A DNA stretch of 64,000 nucleotides from Massilia phyllostachyos. Its GTDB lineage: Bacteria; Pseudomonadota; Gammaproteobacteria; Burkholderiales; Burkholderiaceae_D. The stretch covers positions 806,001 to 870,000 of the forward strand of contig NZ_JAJNOC010000001.1 in assembly GCF_021044825.1 (NCBI RefSeq). Direction: 5' to 3'. Within the stretch, counting starts at the first letter, position 1. Each line of letters opens with the position of its first letter. Position numbers and translations under genes: made by a program. Below are positions 50,462 through 61,032 of the stretch, piece by piece. Under the pieces are notes generated by a model that saw only the letters and a list, made by a program, of their open reading frames with translations, ran no database searches and was not told the DNA's origin.

Positions 50462-51973
50462 ATGACTACTGAACCAATCAAGGACATCGTCATCGTCGGC
50501 GGCGGCACCGCCGGCTGGATGACCGCGGCCGCACTGTCGACCGTTCTCAATGGCCGCTACAACATCCGCCTGGTCGAATCCGACGAGATCGGCATCGTCG
50601 GCGTCGGCGAAGCGACGATCCCGATGATCCAGCGCTTCAACCGCGTGGTCGGCATCGACGAGAACGAATTCATGCGCGAGACCCAGGGGAGCTTCAAGCT
50701 CGGGATCGAGTTCGTCAACTGGGGCAAGCTCGGCGAGCGCTACATGCACGGCTTCGGGCGCCTGGGCCAGGACCTGGCCACGCTGCCCTTCGACCAGTAT
50801 TGGCAGAAGATGCGCCGCGCCGGCAAGGCCGCGCCGCTCGAGCAGTATTCGATCACGCGCATGGCGGCCAAGGCAAACAAATTCATGCCGCCGCGCTTCG
50901 ATGTGCAGAATTCGCCGCTGCGCGACATCGCTTATGCCTACCACTTCGACGCCAGCCTGTACGCGAAATACCTGCGCAAGCTGTCCGAAGCGCGCGGCGT
51001 GACCCGCATCGAAGGCAAGATTACGCGCGCGACCCAGCGCGAAGGCGACGGTCATATCGATGCGGTTGAACTCGAAAACGGCACGCGCGTCGAGGGCGAG
51101 CTGTTCATCGACTGCTCGGGCTTCCGCGGCCTGCTGATCGAACAGACCCTGCAGACTGGCTTCGAGGACTGGACCGGTTGGCTGCCGGCCGACCGCGCGC
51201 TGGCCGTGCCCTGCGAGTCCGCGCCGAGCATCACGCCTTATACCCGCGCGACCGCCCACAAATCAGGCTGGCAGTGGCGCATCCCGCTGCAGCACCGCAC
51301 CGGCAACGGCCACGTCTACTGCAGCCGCTTCATCAGCGACGACGAAGCGGCGAGCACGCTGCTGGCCAACCTGGACGGCAAGGCGCTGGCCGAGCCGCGC
51401 CTGATCAAATTCCAGACCGGCATGCGCAAGCTCGCCTGGAACCGCAACGTCGTGGCCCTCGGCCTGGCCAGCGGTTTCCTCGAGCCGCTCGAGTCGACCA
51501 GCATCCACCTGATCCAGTCGGGCATCCAGCGCCTGCTGGACTTCTTCCCGGACCGCGGCTGGAGCAGCATCGACCGCGACGAGTACAACCGCCAGTCGCG
51601 CTTCGACTACGAGCGCATCCGCGACTTCATCATCCTGCACTACCACCTGAACCAGCGCACCGATTCCGCCTACTGGACGGAATGCGCGAACATGGCGATT
51701 CCCGACACGCTGCGCCACAAGATGGCGATGTACCGCGCGCATGGCCGCGTGGTCCGGGTCGACAACGAGCTGTTCTCGGAAGTCGGCTGGATCCAGGTGC
51801 TGGAAGGGCAGAACATGCCGATCGACGGCTACCATCCGCTGGCCGACGTCCAGTCGGAAGCCGACATCGCCGAGTACCTCGAGAGCGTGCGCGGCGTGAT
51901 CGCCAAGTGCGTGGAGGTGATGCCGACGCACGACGCCTACATCGCCAGGATGTGCGCGGCGAAGAAGATGTAG
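50462..51973 (+). CDS. Tryptophan halogenase-family flavin enzyme
   Basis: 503 residues. The FAD loop is GGGTAGW (residues 13-19). The halogenase catalytic Lys is present as Lys79 in GSFKLGIEFVNW, the same number as PrnA. The WxWxIP signature is Trp270-Gln-Trp272-Arg-Ile-Pro275. The catalytic Glu falls at Glu344 in FLEPLESTSIHLI. All motifs are thus kept, so it should be a flavin-dependent halogenase or a close relative. Homologues often sit beside TonB receptors in carbohydrate loci, where their job is unknown. It lies 88 bp after the receptor and ends at a strong terminator. Confidence 0.9.
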   Translation: MTTEPIKDIVIVGGGTAGWMTAAALSTVLNGRYNIRLVESDEIGIVGVGEATIPMIQRFNRVVGIDENEFMRETQGSFKLGIEFVNWGKLGERYMHGFGRLGQDLATLPFDQYWQKMRRAGKAAPLEQYSITRMAAKANKFMPPRFDVQNSPLRDIAYAYHFDASLYAKYLRKLSEARGVTRIEGKITRATQREGDGHIDAVELENGTRVEGELFIDCSGFRGLLIEQTLQTGFEDWTGWLPADRALAVPCESAPSITPYTRATAHKSGWQWRIPLQHRTGNGHVYCSRFISDDEAASTLLANLDGKALAEPRLIKFQTGMRKLAWNRNVVALGLASGFLEPLESTSIHLIQSGIQRLLDFFPDRGWSSIDRDEYNRQSRFDYERIRDFIILHYHLNQRTDSAYWTECANMAIPDTLRHKMAMYRAHGRVVRVDNELFSEVGWIQVLEGQNMPIDGYHPLADVQSEADIAEYLESVRGVIAKCVEVMPTHDAYIARMCAAKKM

Positions 51974-51996
51974 CCCCGACCCTGTATCATGTGCGA

Positions 51997-52027
51997 CCCC
52001 ATGCGTCGTCGGCGCATGGGGTTTTTT
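51997..52027 (+). terminator. Rho-independent terminator after the halogenase gene
   Basis: Perfect 9-bp stem CCCCATGCG / CGCATGGGG with a 7-nt loop (TCGTCGG) and TTTTTT. It closes the receptor-halogenase unit. Confidence 0.93.
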
Positions 52028-52115
52028 GCTTTTAACCCCGTTCCAAATAGTGCCCGCCCTCTTTGAACAAGAGAGTAAACTGGCGCTTTCGTGTATTTAA
52101 TTTGAAAGTTTTGCA

Positions 52116-53897
52116 ATGTCTGACACTCCTACCCCGTCGTTTTCCGACCTCGATATCTCCGCGCCCGTCCTCAAGGCGCTGAAGGAAGTCGGTTACGAAA
52201 CGCCGTCGCCGATCCAGGCCGCCACCATTCCGCTGCTGCTGGCCAACCGCGACGTGCTGGGGCAGGCCCAGACCGGCACCGGCAAGACCGCCGCCTTCGC
52301 CCTGCCGATCCTGTCGCGCATCGACATCAAGCAGGCGACCCCGCAGGCGCTGGTGCTGGCGCCGACGCGCGAGCTGGCGATCCAGGTCGCCGAGGCCTTC
52401 CAGAGCTATGCCGCCCACATCAAGGGTTTCCACGTGCTGCCGATCTACGGCGGCCAGAGCTACGGCCCGCAGCTGTCGGCGCTGCGCCGCGGCGTGCACG
52501 TGGTGGTGGCGACCCCGGGCCGCGTGATCGACCACATCGAAAAAGGCTCGCTCGACCTGTCGCAGCTGAAGACCCTGGTGCTGGACGAAGCGGACGAGAT
52601 GCTGCGCATGGGCTTCATCGACGACGTCGAGCACATCCTGCAGCAGACCCCGGAAGGGCGCCAGACCACGCTGTTCTCGGCCACCATGCCGCCGGCGATC
52701 AAGCGCATCGCCAAGACCTACCTGCGCGATCCGGCCGAGGTGACCGTCGCCGCCAAGACCGGCACCGCCGAGAACATCACCCAGCGCTACTGGCTGGTCG
52801 CCGGCATGCAGAAGCTCGACGCGCTGACCCGCATCCTGGAAGCCGAGCCCTTCGACGGCATGATCATCTTCGCCCGCACCAAGCTCGGCACCGAAGAACT
52901 GGCGACCAAGCTGCAGGCGCGCGGTTTCGCGGCGGTGGCCATCAACGGCGACATGGCCCAGCAGGCGCGCGAACGCACCATCGACCAGCTCAAGACCGGC
53001 AAGATCGACATCCTGGTCGCGACCGACGTCGCCGCCCGCGGCCTGGACGTGGAGCGCATCAGCCACGTCATCAACTACGACGTGCCGTCCGACCCGGAAA
53101 GCTACACCCACCGCATCGGCCGCACCGGCCGCGCCGGCCGCAGCGGCGACGCGATCCTGTTCATCACCCCGCGCGAGCGCGGCCTGCTCAAAGCGATCGA
53201 GCGCGCCACCCGCCAGCCGGTCGCGCCGCTGCAGCTGCCGACGGTGAAGGCGGTCAACGAAGTCCGCATCGCCAAGTTCAAGGAGCAGATCGCGGCCACG
53301 CTGGCCGAGGGCGGCCTGGACGTGTTCCGCACCCTGGTCGAAGACTACGAGCGCGAACAGAACGTGCCGGCGGTCGACATCGCCGCGGCCCTGGCCAAGC
53401 TGGCGCGCGGCGACGTGCCGCTGCTGCTGGAAAAGCCGGACCGCGAGCCGAAGCCGGAGCAGTCCCGTGCCGACTTCGCCCCGCGCGAGCAGGGCGCCTG
53501 GGAAGATCGCGCGCCGCGTGCGACGCGCGAACCGCGTGACCCCGGCTTCAAGAAGGAACGCGTGGTGCGCGAGCCGGAACCGGGCATGGCCACCTTCCGC
53601 ATCGAAGTCGGCCACCAGCACGGCGTCAAGCCGGGCAATATCGTCGGCGCGATCGCCAACGAAGCCGGCATGCCGGCCAAGTACATCGGACGCATCGAGA
53701 TCTACGACGACTACAGCACGCTCGACCTGCCGGACGACATGACGCCCGACCTGATCGACCACCTCAAGACGGTGTGGGTGGCGGGGCAGCAGCTGAACAT
53801 GACGCGCGATGGGGTCGAAGCGCCGATCTCGGTGGCGCCGAAGAAGAAGTTCTTCAAGAAGGATGCTGCTGCCAAGAAGCCGCATCGTAAAGGCTGA
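52116..53897 (+). CDS. deaD: DEAD-box ATP-dependent RNA helicase (DeaD/CsdA-like)
   Basis: 593 residues. Q motif YETPSPIQ, Walker A AQTGTGKT, PTRELA, VLDEADEML, SAT, and the HRIGRTGRAGR motif of domain 2 are all present. The C-terminal part carries a DbpA-type RNA-binding fold (TFRIEVGHQHGVKPGNIVGA) and a Lys-rich tail (KKKFFKKDAAAKKPHRKG). It unwinds structured RNA in ribosome assembly or cold adaptation. It is autonomous, lying between terminators inside the glucan locus, with no functional link to it visible. The symbol reflects domain order; other DEAD helicases cannot be fully excluded. Confidence 0.92.
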   Translation: MSDTPTPSFSDLDISAPVLKALKEVGYETPSPIQAATIPLLLANRDVLGQAQTGTGKTAAFALPILSRIDIKQATPQALVLAPTRELAIQVAEAFQSYAAHIKGFHVLPIYGGQSYGPQLSALRRGVHVVVATPGRVIDHIEKGSLDLSQLKTLVLDEADEMLRMGFIDDVEHILQQTPEGRQTTLFSATMPPAIKRIAKTYLRDPAEVTVAAKTGTAENITQRYWLVAGMQKLDALTRILEAEPFDGMIIFARTKLGTEELATKLQARGFAAVAINGDMAQQARERTIDQLKTGKIDILVATDVAARGLDVERISHVINYDVPSDPESYTHRIGRTGRAGRSGDAILFITPRERGLLKAIERATRQPVAPLQLPTVKAVNEVRIAKFKEQIAATLAEGGLDVFRTLVEDYEREQNVPAVDIAAALAKLARGDVPLLLEKPDREPKPEQSRADFAPREQGAWEDRAPRATREPRDPGFKKERVVREPEPGMATFRIEVGHQHGVKPGNIVGAIANEAGMPAKYIGRIEIYDDYSTLDLPDDMTPDLIDHLKTVWVAGQQLNMTRDGVEAPISVAPKKKFFKKDAAAKKPHRKG

Positions 53898-53927
53898 CGG
53901 GTTCCTGTCTTACCCGCGCCCTTTGAA

Positions 53928-54030
53928 CGTCGTCCCGGCGAAGGCCGGGACCCAGGTTTGCATGGTTCGTGTTTCCGGAGAATGGCTTCACTGAGCACTG
54001 GAATTGGGTTCCGGCCTTCGCCGGAACGAC
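53928..54030. repeat. Inverted pair of REP-like hairpins
   Basis: Hairpin 1 (53932-53951) is GTCCCGGC-GAAG-GCCGGGAC. Hairpin 2 (54008-54027) is GTTCCGGC-CTTC-GCCGGAAC, in opposite orientation. They are extended by matching flanks (CGTC at the outer sides, CCCA/TGGG at the inner). A 56-bp spacer lies between. The layout resembles a bacterial interspersed mosaic element and may terminate both convergent genes. Confidence 0.75.
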
Positions 54031-54034
54031 GAGC

Positions 54035-54880
54035 CTACCGGAACATCCACAGCAGCGCTTCGCGCAGCTCGCCGGCCCAGAACGCCTCGTTGTGCTCCGC
54101 CTGCGGCACGAGCTTGAGCACCGTGTTCTCCGCCGGATGCCCGGTCCCGCGCACCACCTCGGCCATGCGCTTGACGTCCGCATTCATCTGCGGCCCTTCC
54201 TTCCCGCCCATCAGCATGAACACCCGCGCATCCTTCGGCGTCGGTTTCGACGCCACGAAGGCGAACGAGGGCTGCGCCGTCCAGTAGGCCGGCGAGAACA
54301 CGCCCGCCTTGCTGAACACGTCCGGGTACTGCACCAGCGCATAGTGCGAGGCGAGGCCGCCCATCGAGCTGCCCATGATGGCGGTGTTGGCGCGGTCGGG
54401 CAGGGTGCGGTACTGGCGGTCGATCATCGGCTTCACGGTCTTGACGATGAAGTCGGTGTAGGCGCGGTTCTCGCCGGCGCCAAACTGCGGGTTGTCCCAG
54501 GCGTTCAGCTCCGTCATGCGCTTTTCGCCACCGTTGTCGATGCCGACCACGATCAGTTCCAGCTTGCCTTCCTTCGCCAGCGCGTCGAGGGTCTCGTCGA
54601 CCTTCCATTCACCCGCGTAGGCGGTGGCGTTATCGAACAGGTTCTGGCCGTCGTGCATGTAGAGGACCGGGTAGCGCTTGTTCGAGGCCGCATAGCCGGG
54701 CGGCAGGTAGAGGCGCAACTGGCGCTTGCGCTGCAGTCCCGGCATCTCGATCGGTTCGCCCAGCAGGCTGACGCCGGGCAGAGCGGTCGAGGGTTTGGCG
54801 ATGGCCGGGGCGGCGCCGGCGGAACCGGTCGCCAGGATGGCGAGCGACATGAGCAGTGCAGCGGATCGGATCGATCGCAT
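54035..54880 (-). CDS. Exported esterase (enterochelin esterase/Esterase_D-like fold)
   Basis: 281 residues. A signal peptide (ALLMSLAILATGSAGA) is followed by the alpha/beta hydrolase fold of the putative-esterase family: RLYLPPGYAASNKRYPVLYM, then HDGQNLFD. The nucleophile elbow is GSSMGG (IMGSSMGGLASHYAL), and the late His lies in PQAEHNEAFW. The fold is shared by Fes-like and acetyl-xylan-type esterases; here it sits in a glucan locus, so a carbohydrate ester is a reasonable guess. It is divergent from the MFS gene across 218 bp. Confidence 0.87.
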   Translation of the reverse strand: MRSIRSAALLMSLAILATGSAGAAPAIAKPSTALPGVSLLGEPIEMPGLQRKRQLRLYLPPGYAASNKRYPVLYMHDGQNLFDNATAYAGEWKVDETLDALAKEGKLELIVVGIDNGGEKRMTELNAWDNPQFGAGENRAYTDFIVKTVKPMIDRQYRTLPDRANTAIMGSSMGGLASHYALVQYPDVFSKAGVFSPAYWTAQPSFAFVASKPTPKDARVFMLMGGKEGPQMNADVKRMAEVVRGTGHPAENTVLKLVPQAEHNEAFWAGELREALLWMFR

Positions 54881-54903
54881 GGGGTCTCCTTCTGTGTCTT
54901 GTT

Positions 54904-55011
54904 ATGTTGTTTGACTACAGAGCCGGGCTGTCGAGCTGGCCTTGTGGTGCCAATTCTACTATGACAGCTCTTCGATTGACACTGTGAAATCCCCATGTTA
55001 TTTTGCTACAG
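54904..55011. promoter_or_regulatory. Two ATGTT-N7-TACAG direct repeats upstream of esterase and MFS genes
   Basis: Sites at 54904-54920 and 54995-55011 share ATGTT and CTACAG with seven bases between. The first includes GACTACA, which also occurs in the dyads at 46966 and 47220. They may be half-matched operators of the same glucan regulator. The spacing of 91 bp would allow looping. Confidence 0.35.
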
Positions 55012-55098
55012 CTTATTTGCTTGGAATGGTAGGCTGCCTCTTTCTTCAGCCTGCATAACACGAGAGTCCGGCACGGTCCGGGCCAATTGGGGACATCA

Positions 55099-56436
55099 AT
55101 GGATATGCATACCGGCGCCATCAAGCCGCGCCTGTCGTTCTGGCAGCTCTGGAACATGAGCTTCGGCTTCTTCGGCATCCAGTTCGGCTTCGCCCTGCAG
55201 AACGCCAACACCAGCCGTATCTTCTCGACGCTCGGCGCCGACCCCGACAACCTGTCCCTGTACTGGCTGGCCGCCCCGGTGACGGGCCTCCTGGTGCAGC
55301 CCGTGATCGGCTACCTGAGCGACAACACCTGGCACCCGAAATGGGGCCGCCGCCGTCCCTTCTTCTTCATCGGCGCCCTGCTGGCGGCGATCGCGCTGTT
55401 CCTGATGCCCAATTCCAGCATGCTGTGGATGGCGGTGGCCGTGCTGTGGATGATGGACGCGGCCATCAACGTGTCGATGGAGCCGTTCCGCGCCTTCGTC
55501 GGCGACAAGCTCGACGCCTCGCAGCAGACCGCCGGCTATGCGATGCAGACCTTCTTCATCGGCTGCGGCGCCGTGATCGCCTCGCTGCTGCCGTGGTTCT
55601 TCGAATCGATGGGCGTGTCGAACGAAGCGGTGGGCGGCATGATCCCCGACACCGTGCGCTACTCCTTCTACGCCGGCGGCGCGATCTTCTTCCTGGCCGT
55701 GCTGTGGACCGTGCTTACCGCCGACGAACTGCCGCCGCCGGACATGGACGCCTTCAACAAGGAGCGCCAGCATTCCCGCAGCCTGGGTGTGGCCATCGCC
55801 GAGATCTTCGGCGGCTTCGCCAAGATGCCGAAGACCATGGTGCAGCTGGCCTTCGTGCAGTTCTTCACCTGGATCGCGCTGTTCGCGATGTGGATCTATA
55901 CCGGCTCGGCGATCGCCGACACCGTCTACGGCACCCGTGATGCGCAGTCGACCGCCTACCAGGCCGCCGGCAGCTTCGTGGGCATCATGTTCGCGGTGTA
56001 CAGCGGCGTATCGGCGTTGGCCGCCTTCATCCTGCCGATCTTCGCCCGTGCGACCAGCCGCAAGATCGTGCACGCCACCTGCCTGGCGATTGGCGGCGTG
56101 AGCCTGGCGTCGATCGCCCTGATCACCGAGCGCAACATGCTGATGGTGCCGATGATCGGCGTCGGCCTGGCCTGGGCCTCGATCCTGACCATGCCCTACG
56201 CGATCCTGGCGGGCTCGCTGCCGGCCAGGCGCATGGGTTACTTCATGGGCCTGTTCAACTTCTTCGTCGTGATCCCGCAGATCTGCAGCGGCCTGCTGCT
56301 GGGCGGCGTGACCAGGCACTTCTTCGACGGCCATACCGTCATGACGGTGGCGCTGGGCGGCGGCGCGATGCTGCTGGCGGCCGTGCTGACGCTGTTCGTC
56401 ACCGACCGCGCCGCGCCGGTGAAGTCGGCCATCTGA
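55099..56436 (+). CDS. MFS sugar transporter (GPH/SLC45-like), probably maltose or maltodextrin
   Basis: 445 residues with about 12 membrane spans. The opening LSFWQLWNMSFGFFGIQFGF and the segment NANTSRIFSTLGADPDNL match SLC45/sucrose-maltose-type permeases, and the loop HPKWGRRRPFFFIGALL carries the MFS RxGRR signature. Between GH enzymes and phosphoglucomutase/glucokinase it should be the cytoplasmic-membrane importer for released glucose or maltose. The ATG at 55099 was preferred over a TTG at 55087. The 83-bp gap to pgm suggests an operon. Confidence 0.9.
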   Translation: MDMHTGAIKPRLSFWQLWNMSFGFFGIQFGFALQNANTSRIFSTLGADPDNLSLYWLAAPVTGLLVQPVIGYLSDNTWHPKWGRRRPFFFIGALLAAIALFLMPNSSMLWMAVAVLWMMDAAINVSMEPFRAFVGDKLDASQQTAGYAMQTFFIGCGAVIASLLPWFFESMGVSNEAVGGMIPDTVRYSFYAGGAIFFLAVLWTVLTADELPPPDMDAFNKERQHSRSLGVAIAEIFGGFAKMPKTMVQLAFVQFFTWIALFAMWIYTGSAIADTVYGTRDAQSTAYQAAGSFVGIMFAVYSGVSALAAFILPIFARATSRKIVHATCLAIGGVSLASIALITERNMLMVPMIGVGLAWASILTMPYAILAGSLPARRMGYFMGLFNFFVVIPQICSGLLLGGVTRHFFDGHTVMTVALGGGAMLLAAVLTLFVTDRAAPVKSAI

Positions 56437-56477
56437 TTCCCCCGCGCGCCAGTGAATTTGCGCCTGTCGTATCGTAG

Positions 56478-58151
<1,674 letters not shown>

Positions 58152-58178
58152 TCCTCCACCCACCAAACAGGAACCTGC

Positions 58179-59840
58179 ATGAAACTTCCCGTCCTTGCCG
58201 CCTCCATGCTGCTCGCCTTCGGCGCCGCTTCCGAAGCAGCCGCCCAGACCGCCAAGCCATTCGTCTGGGAGAACGCCACCGTCTACTTCCTGCTGACGGA
58301 CCGCTTCAACAACGGCGACAAGGCGAACGACCACGCATACGGCCGCAAGGACGACGCGGCCAAGCTGCGCGGCTTCATGGGCGGCGACCTGAAAGGCATC
58401 ACCGCCAGGATCAAGGACGGTTACTTCAAGGACCTCGGCGTGAACGCCATCTGGCTCACGCCGCCGGTCGAGCAGATCCATGCCGGTACCGACGAGGGCA
58501 CCGGCAAGAGCTACGGCTTCCACGGCTACTGGGCCAAGGACTTCACCGCGATCGACGCCAACGTCGGCACCGAGGCGGACTTCCGCACCTTTGTGGACAC
58601 CGCGCACGCCAACGGCATCCGCGTGATCCTCGACGTGGTGATGAACCACACCGGCCCGGTGACGGAGCTTGACCCGGTCTGGCCGTCGAACTGGGTGCGC
58701 ACCGGCCCGAAGTGCACCTATAAAGACGCCCCGACGACCATCGACTGCACCCTGGTCGACAACCTGCCGGACATCCTCACCAACAGCAATGCGAATGTGC
58801 CGCTGCCGCCGCAGCTGGTGGCGAAGTGGAAGAGGGAAGGGCGCTACGAGCGCGAGGTGAAGGAACTGGACGCATTCTTCAAGCGCACCGGCTACCCGCG
58901 CGCGCCGCGCTTCTACCTGGTGAAGTGGCACGCCGACTGGGTGCGCAAGTACGGCGTGGACGGCTTCCGCGCCGACACCGTCAAGCACACCGAGCCGGGC
59001 GTGTGGAAGGAAGTCAAGCAGGAGGCCAGCCTGGCCTATGAAGAATGGAAGCGCGCGAATCCGGGCAAGCGCCTGGGCAACCTGCCGTTCTTCATGACGT
59101 CCGAGGTCTACAACTATTCGATCCACCATGCGCGCAGCTTCGACCTGGGCGGCGGGACCAAGGTCGACTACCTGGCCAACGGCTTCGACAGCATGATCAA
59201 CTTCACCATGAAGAACGACGCCACCAAGGGCTACGAGGAGCTGTTCTCGTCGTACTCGAAGGCGCTGCAAGGTCCGATGAAGGGTTATTCGGTGCTGAAC
59301 TACCTCAGCTCGCACGACGACGGCAGCCCCTTCGACCCAAGCCGCCAGCGTCCTATCGAATCGGCCAACAAGCTGCTGCTGGCGCCGGGTTCGGCCCAGA
59401 TCTACTATGGCGACGAAACCGCGCGCCTGCTGAACATCGAAGGCGCCACCGGCGACGCCAAGCTGCGCTCCTTCATGAACTGGGACGAGCTGGCGTCCAA
59501 TGCGCAGCGCGGCCAGCACCGCATCAAGGACATCCACGACCACTGGTCGAAACTGGGCCGCTTCCGCGCCGCCCACCCGGCGGTGGGGGCGGGCGTGCAC
59601 CAGATGCTGGCGCACAGCCCCTACACCTTCAAGCGCACCTGGGAAAAGGATGGCGTGAGCGACCGCGTGGTCGTGGCGCTGGATTTGCCGAAGGACAAGG
59701 CGGTGGCGATCACCGTCGCCGGCGTGTTCAACGACGGCCAGACCGTGCGTGACGCGTATTCGGGCCAGGCGGCGGTGGTCAAGGATGGCAAGGTGCAGTT
59801 TGCGCAGCCGGCATCGGTGGCGCTGATTTCGCAGGACTGA
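58179..59840 (+). CDS. Exported GH13 alpha-amylase
   Basis: 553 residues with a signal peptide (LAASMLLAFGAASEAAA). The four GH13 regions are complete: DVVMNHTG, then DGFRADTVKH (nucleophile Asp), a Glu in FMTSEVYNYS, and the Asp of LSSHDD. It should break alpha-1,4 glucans outside the cytoplasm. Unlike the SusA-like enzyme of the same locus, region I is canonical. A C-terminal beta domain (VAITVAGVFNDGQTV) ends the protein. It sits between pgm and an alpha/beta hydrolase, apparently on one transcript. Confidence 0.93.
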   Translation: MKLPVLAASMLLAFGAASEAAAQTAKPFVWENATVYFLLTDRFNNGDKANDHAYGRKDDAAKLRGFMGGDLKGITARIKDGYFKDLGVNAIWLTPPVEQIHAGTDEGTGKSYGFHGYWAKDFTAIDANVGTEADFRTFVDTAHANGIRVILDVVMNHTGPVTELDPVWPSNWVRTGPKCTYKDAPTTIDCTLVDNLPDILTNSNANVPLPPQLVAKWKREGRYEREVKELDAFFKRTGYPRAPRFYLVKWHADWVRKYGVDGFRADTVKHTEPGVWKEVKQEASLAYEEWKRANPGKRLGNLPFFMTSEVYNYSIHHARSFDLGGGTKVDYLANGFDSMINFTMKNDATKGYEELFSSYSKALQGPMKGYSVLNYLSSHDDGSPFDPSRQRPIESANKLLLAPGSAQIYYGDETARLLNIEGATGDAKLRSFMNWDELASNAQRGQHRIKDIHDHWSKLGRFRAAHPAVGAGVHQMLAHSPYTFKRTWEKDGVSDRVVVALDLPKDKAVAITVAGVFNDGQTVRDAYSGQAAVVKDGKVQFAQPASVALISQD

Positions 59841-59920
59841 TCCGATTGACGGGCGGCGGCCACGCGGCTGCCGCATTTGGGCTAGACTGGCCGCTCCGTC
59901 GACTCAGCATCCTTGCGACC

Positions 59921-60937
59921 ATGCCTGTCCTGACCCGTCTTTCTCGCGCGCTTGCCTGCGCCGCGTTCTCCCTCCTTTCCTTCGGCGTTGCCCACGCAGC
60001 GAGCGAACCGTCCTACGGCGCCGAGCTGGAAGGCTTCGACTATCCCTATCCCGTCCAGCGCTATCAATTCACCTCGCAGGGCGTGAAGCTGCAGATGGCC
60101 TACATGGACGTCAAGCCGGCCAAGCCGAATGGCCGCACCGTCGTCCTCATGCACGGCAAGAACTTCTGCGGCGCGACCTGGGCCGGGACCATCAAGGAAT
60201 TGAGCAACGCCGGCTACCGCGTGGTCGCGCCCGACCAGGTAGGCTTCTGCAAGTCGACCAAGCCAGCGCACTACCAGTACACCTTCCAGCAGCTCAGCGA
60301 AAACACGCGCGCGCTGCTCGAGTCGATCGGCGTGAAGAACGCCATCATCATGGGCCACTCGACCGGCGGCATGCTGGCGGTGCGCTACGGCCTGATGTTC
60401 CCGCAGCAGTCGGAGCAGTTGGTGCTGATCAACCCGATCGGCCTGGAAGACTGGAAGACCCTCGGCGTGCCCTCGCTGGGCGTCGACAAGTGGTACGAGC
60501 GCGAGCTGAAGACCACGGCCGAGCGCATCCGCGAGTACGAGAAGTCGACCTATTACGTGAACACCTGGAAGCCGGAATACGAGCCCTGGGTGCAGATGCT
60601 GGCCGGGATGTACCGCGGGCCGGGCAAGCAGGCGGTGGCGTGGAATTCGGCGCTGTTGTACGACATGATCTATACGCAGCCGGTGGTGTACGAGTTCCCG
60701 CGCTTGACCATGCCGGTGCTGTTGATGATCGGCCTGAAGGACACGACCGCGATCGGCAAGGATGCCGCGCCCGCGGAGCTGCGGCCGAAGCTGGGCAACT
60801 ATCCGGAGCTGGCCAAGCGCACCGAGAAGGCGATTCCGAAGGCGACTTTGGTGAGCTTCCCGGAGATGGGCCACGCGCCGCAGATGCAGGATCCGGCCCG
60901 GTTCCACAAGGCGCTGCTGAAAGGCCTGCTGCGCTGA
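59921..60937 (+). CDS. Exported alpha/beta hydrolase
   Basis: 338 residues. A signal peptide (ALACAAFSLLSFGVAHA) precedes the fold. The oxyanion strand is VVLMHGKNFCGATW, the nucleophile elbow GHSTGG, and the His lies in EMGHAPQMQDP. It is of the haloalkane dehalogenase/epoxide hydrolase-like class; the substrate is unknown. The first possible ATG with the signal peptide is 59921. It follows the amylase by 80 bp and precedes the glucokinase fusion by 95 bp. Confidence 0.9.
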   Translation: MPVLTRLSRALACAAFSLLSFGVAHAASEPSYGAELEGFDYPYPVQRYQFTSQGVKLQMAYMDVKPAKPNGRTVVLMHGKNFCGATWAGTIKELSNAGYRVVAPDQVGFCKSTKPAHYQYTFQQLSENTRALLESIGVKNAIIMGHSTGGMLAVRYGLMFPQQSEQLVLINPIGLEDWKTLGVPSLGVDKWYERELKTTAERIREYEKSTYYVNTWKPEYEPWVQMLAGMYRGPGKQAVAWNSALLYDMIYTQPVVYEFPRLTMPVLLMIGLKDTTAIGKDAAPAELRPKLGNYPELAKRTEKAIPKATLVSFPEMGHAPQMQDPARFHKALLKGLLR

Positions 60938-61032
60938 GCGGCGTCGATGGGTCGGCGGGGCGTATTTTTGCCAATCGATCAATGGTATCCTTACGCGATC
61001 CGGGACCCGTCCCGACCAGCCTGTGATCCGCG

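Noticed and set aside
54035..54880. Assignment of the esterase as a siderophore (enterochelin) esterase
   Set aside because: The fold fits, but no siderophore genes are nearby and the locus is for glucans. Only the general esterase call is justified.
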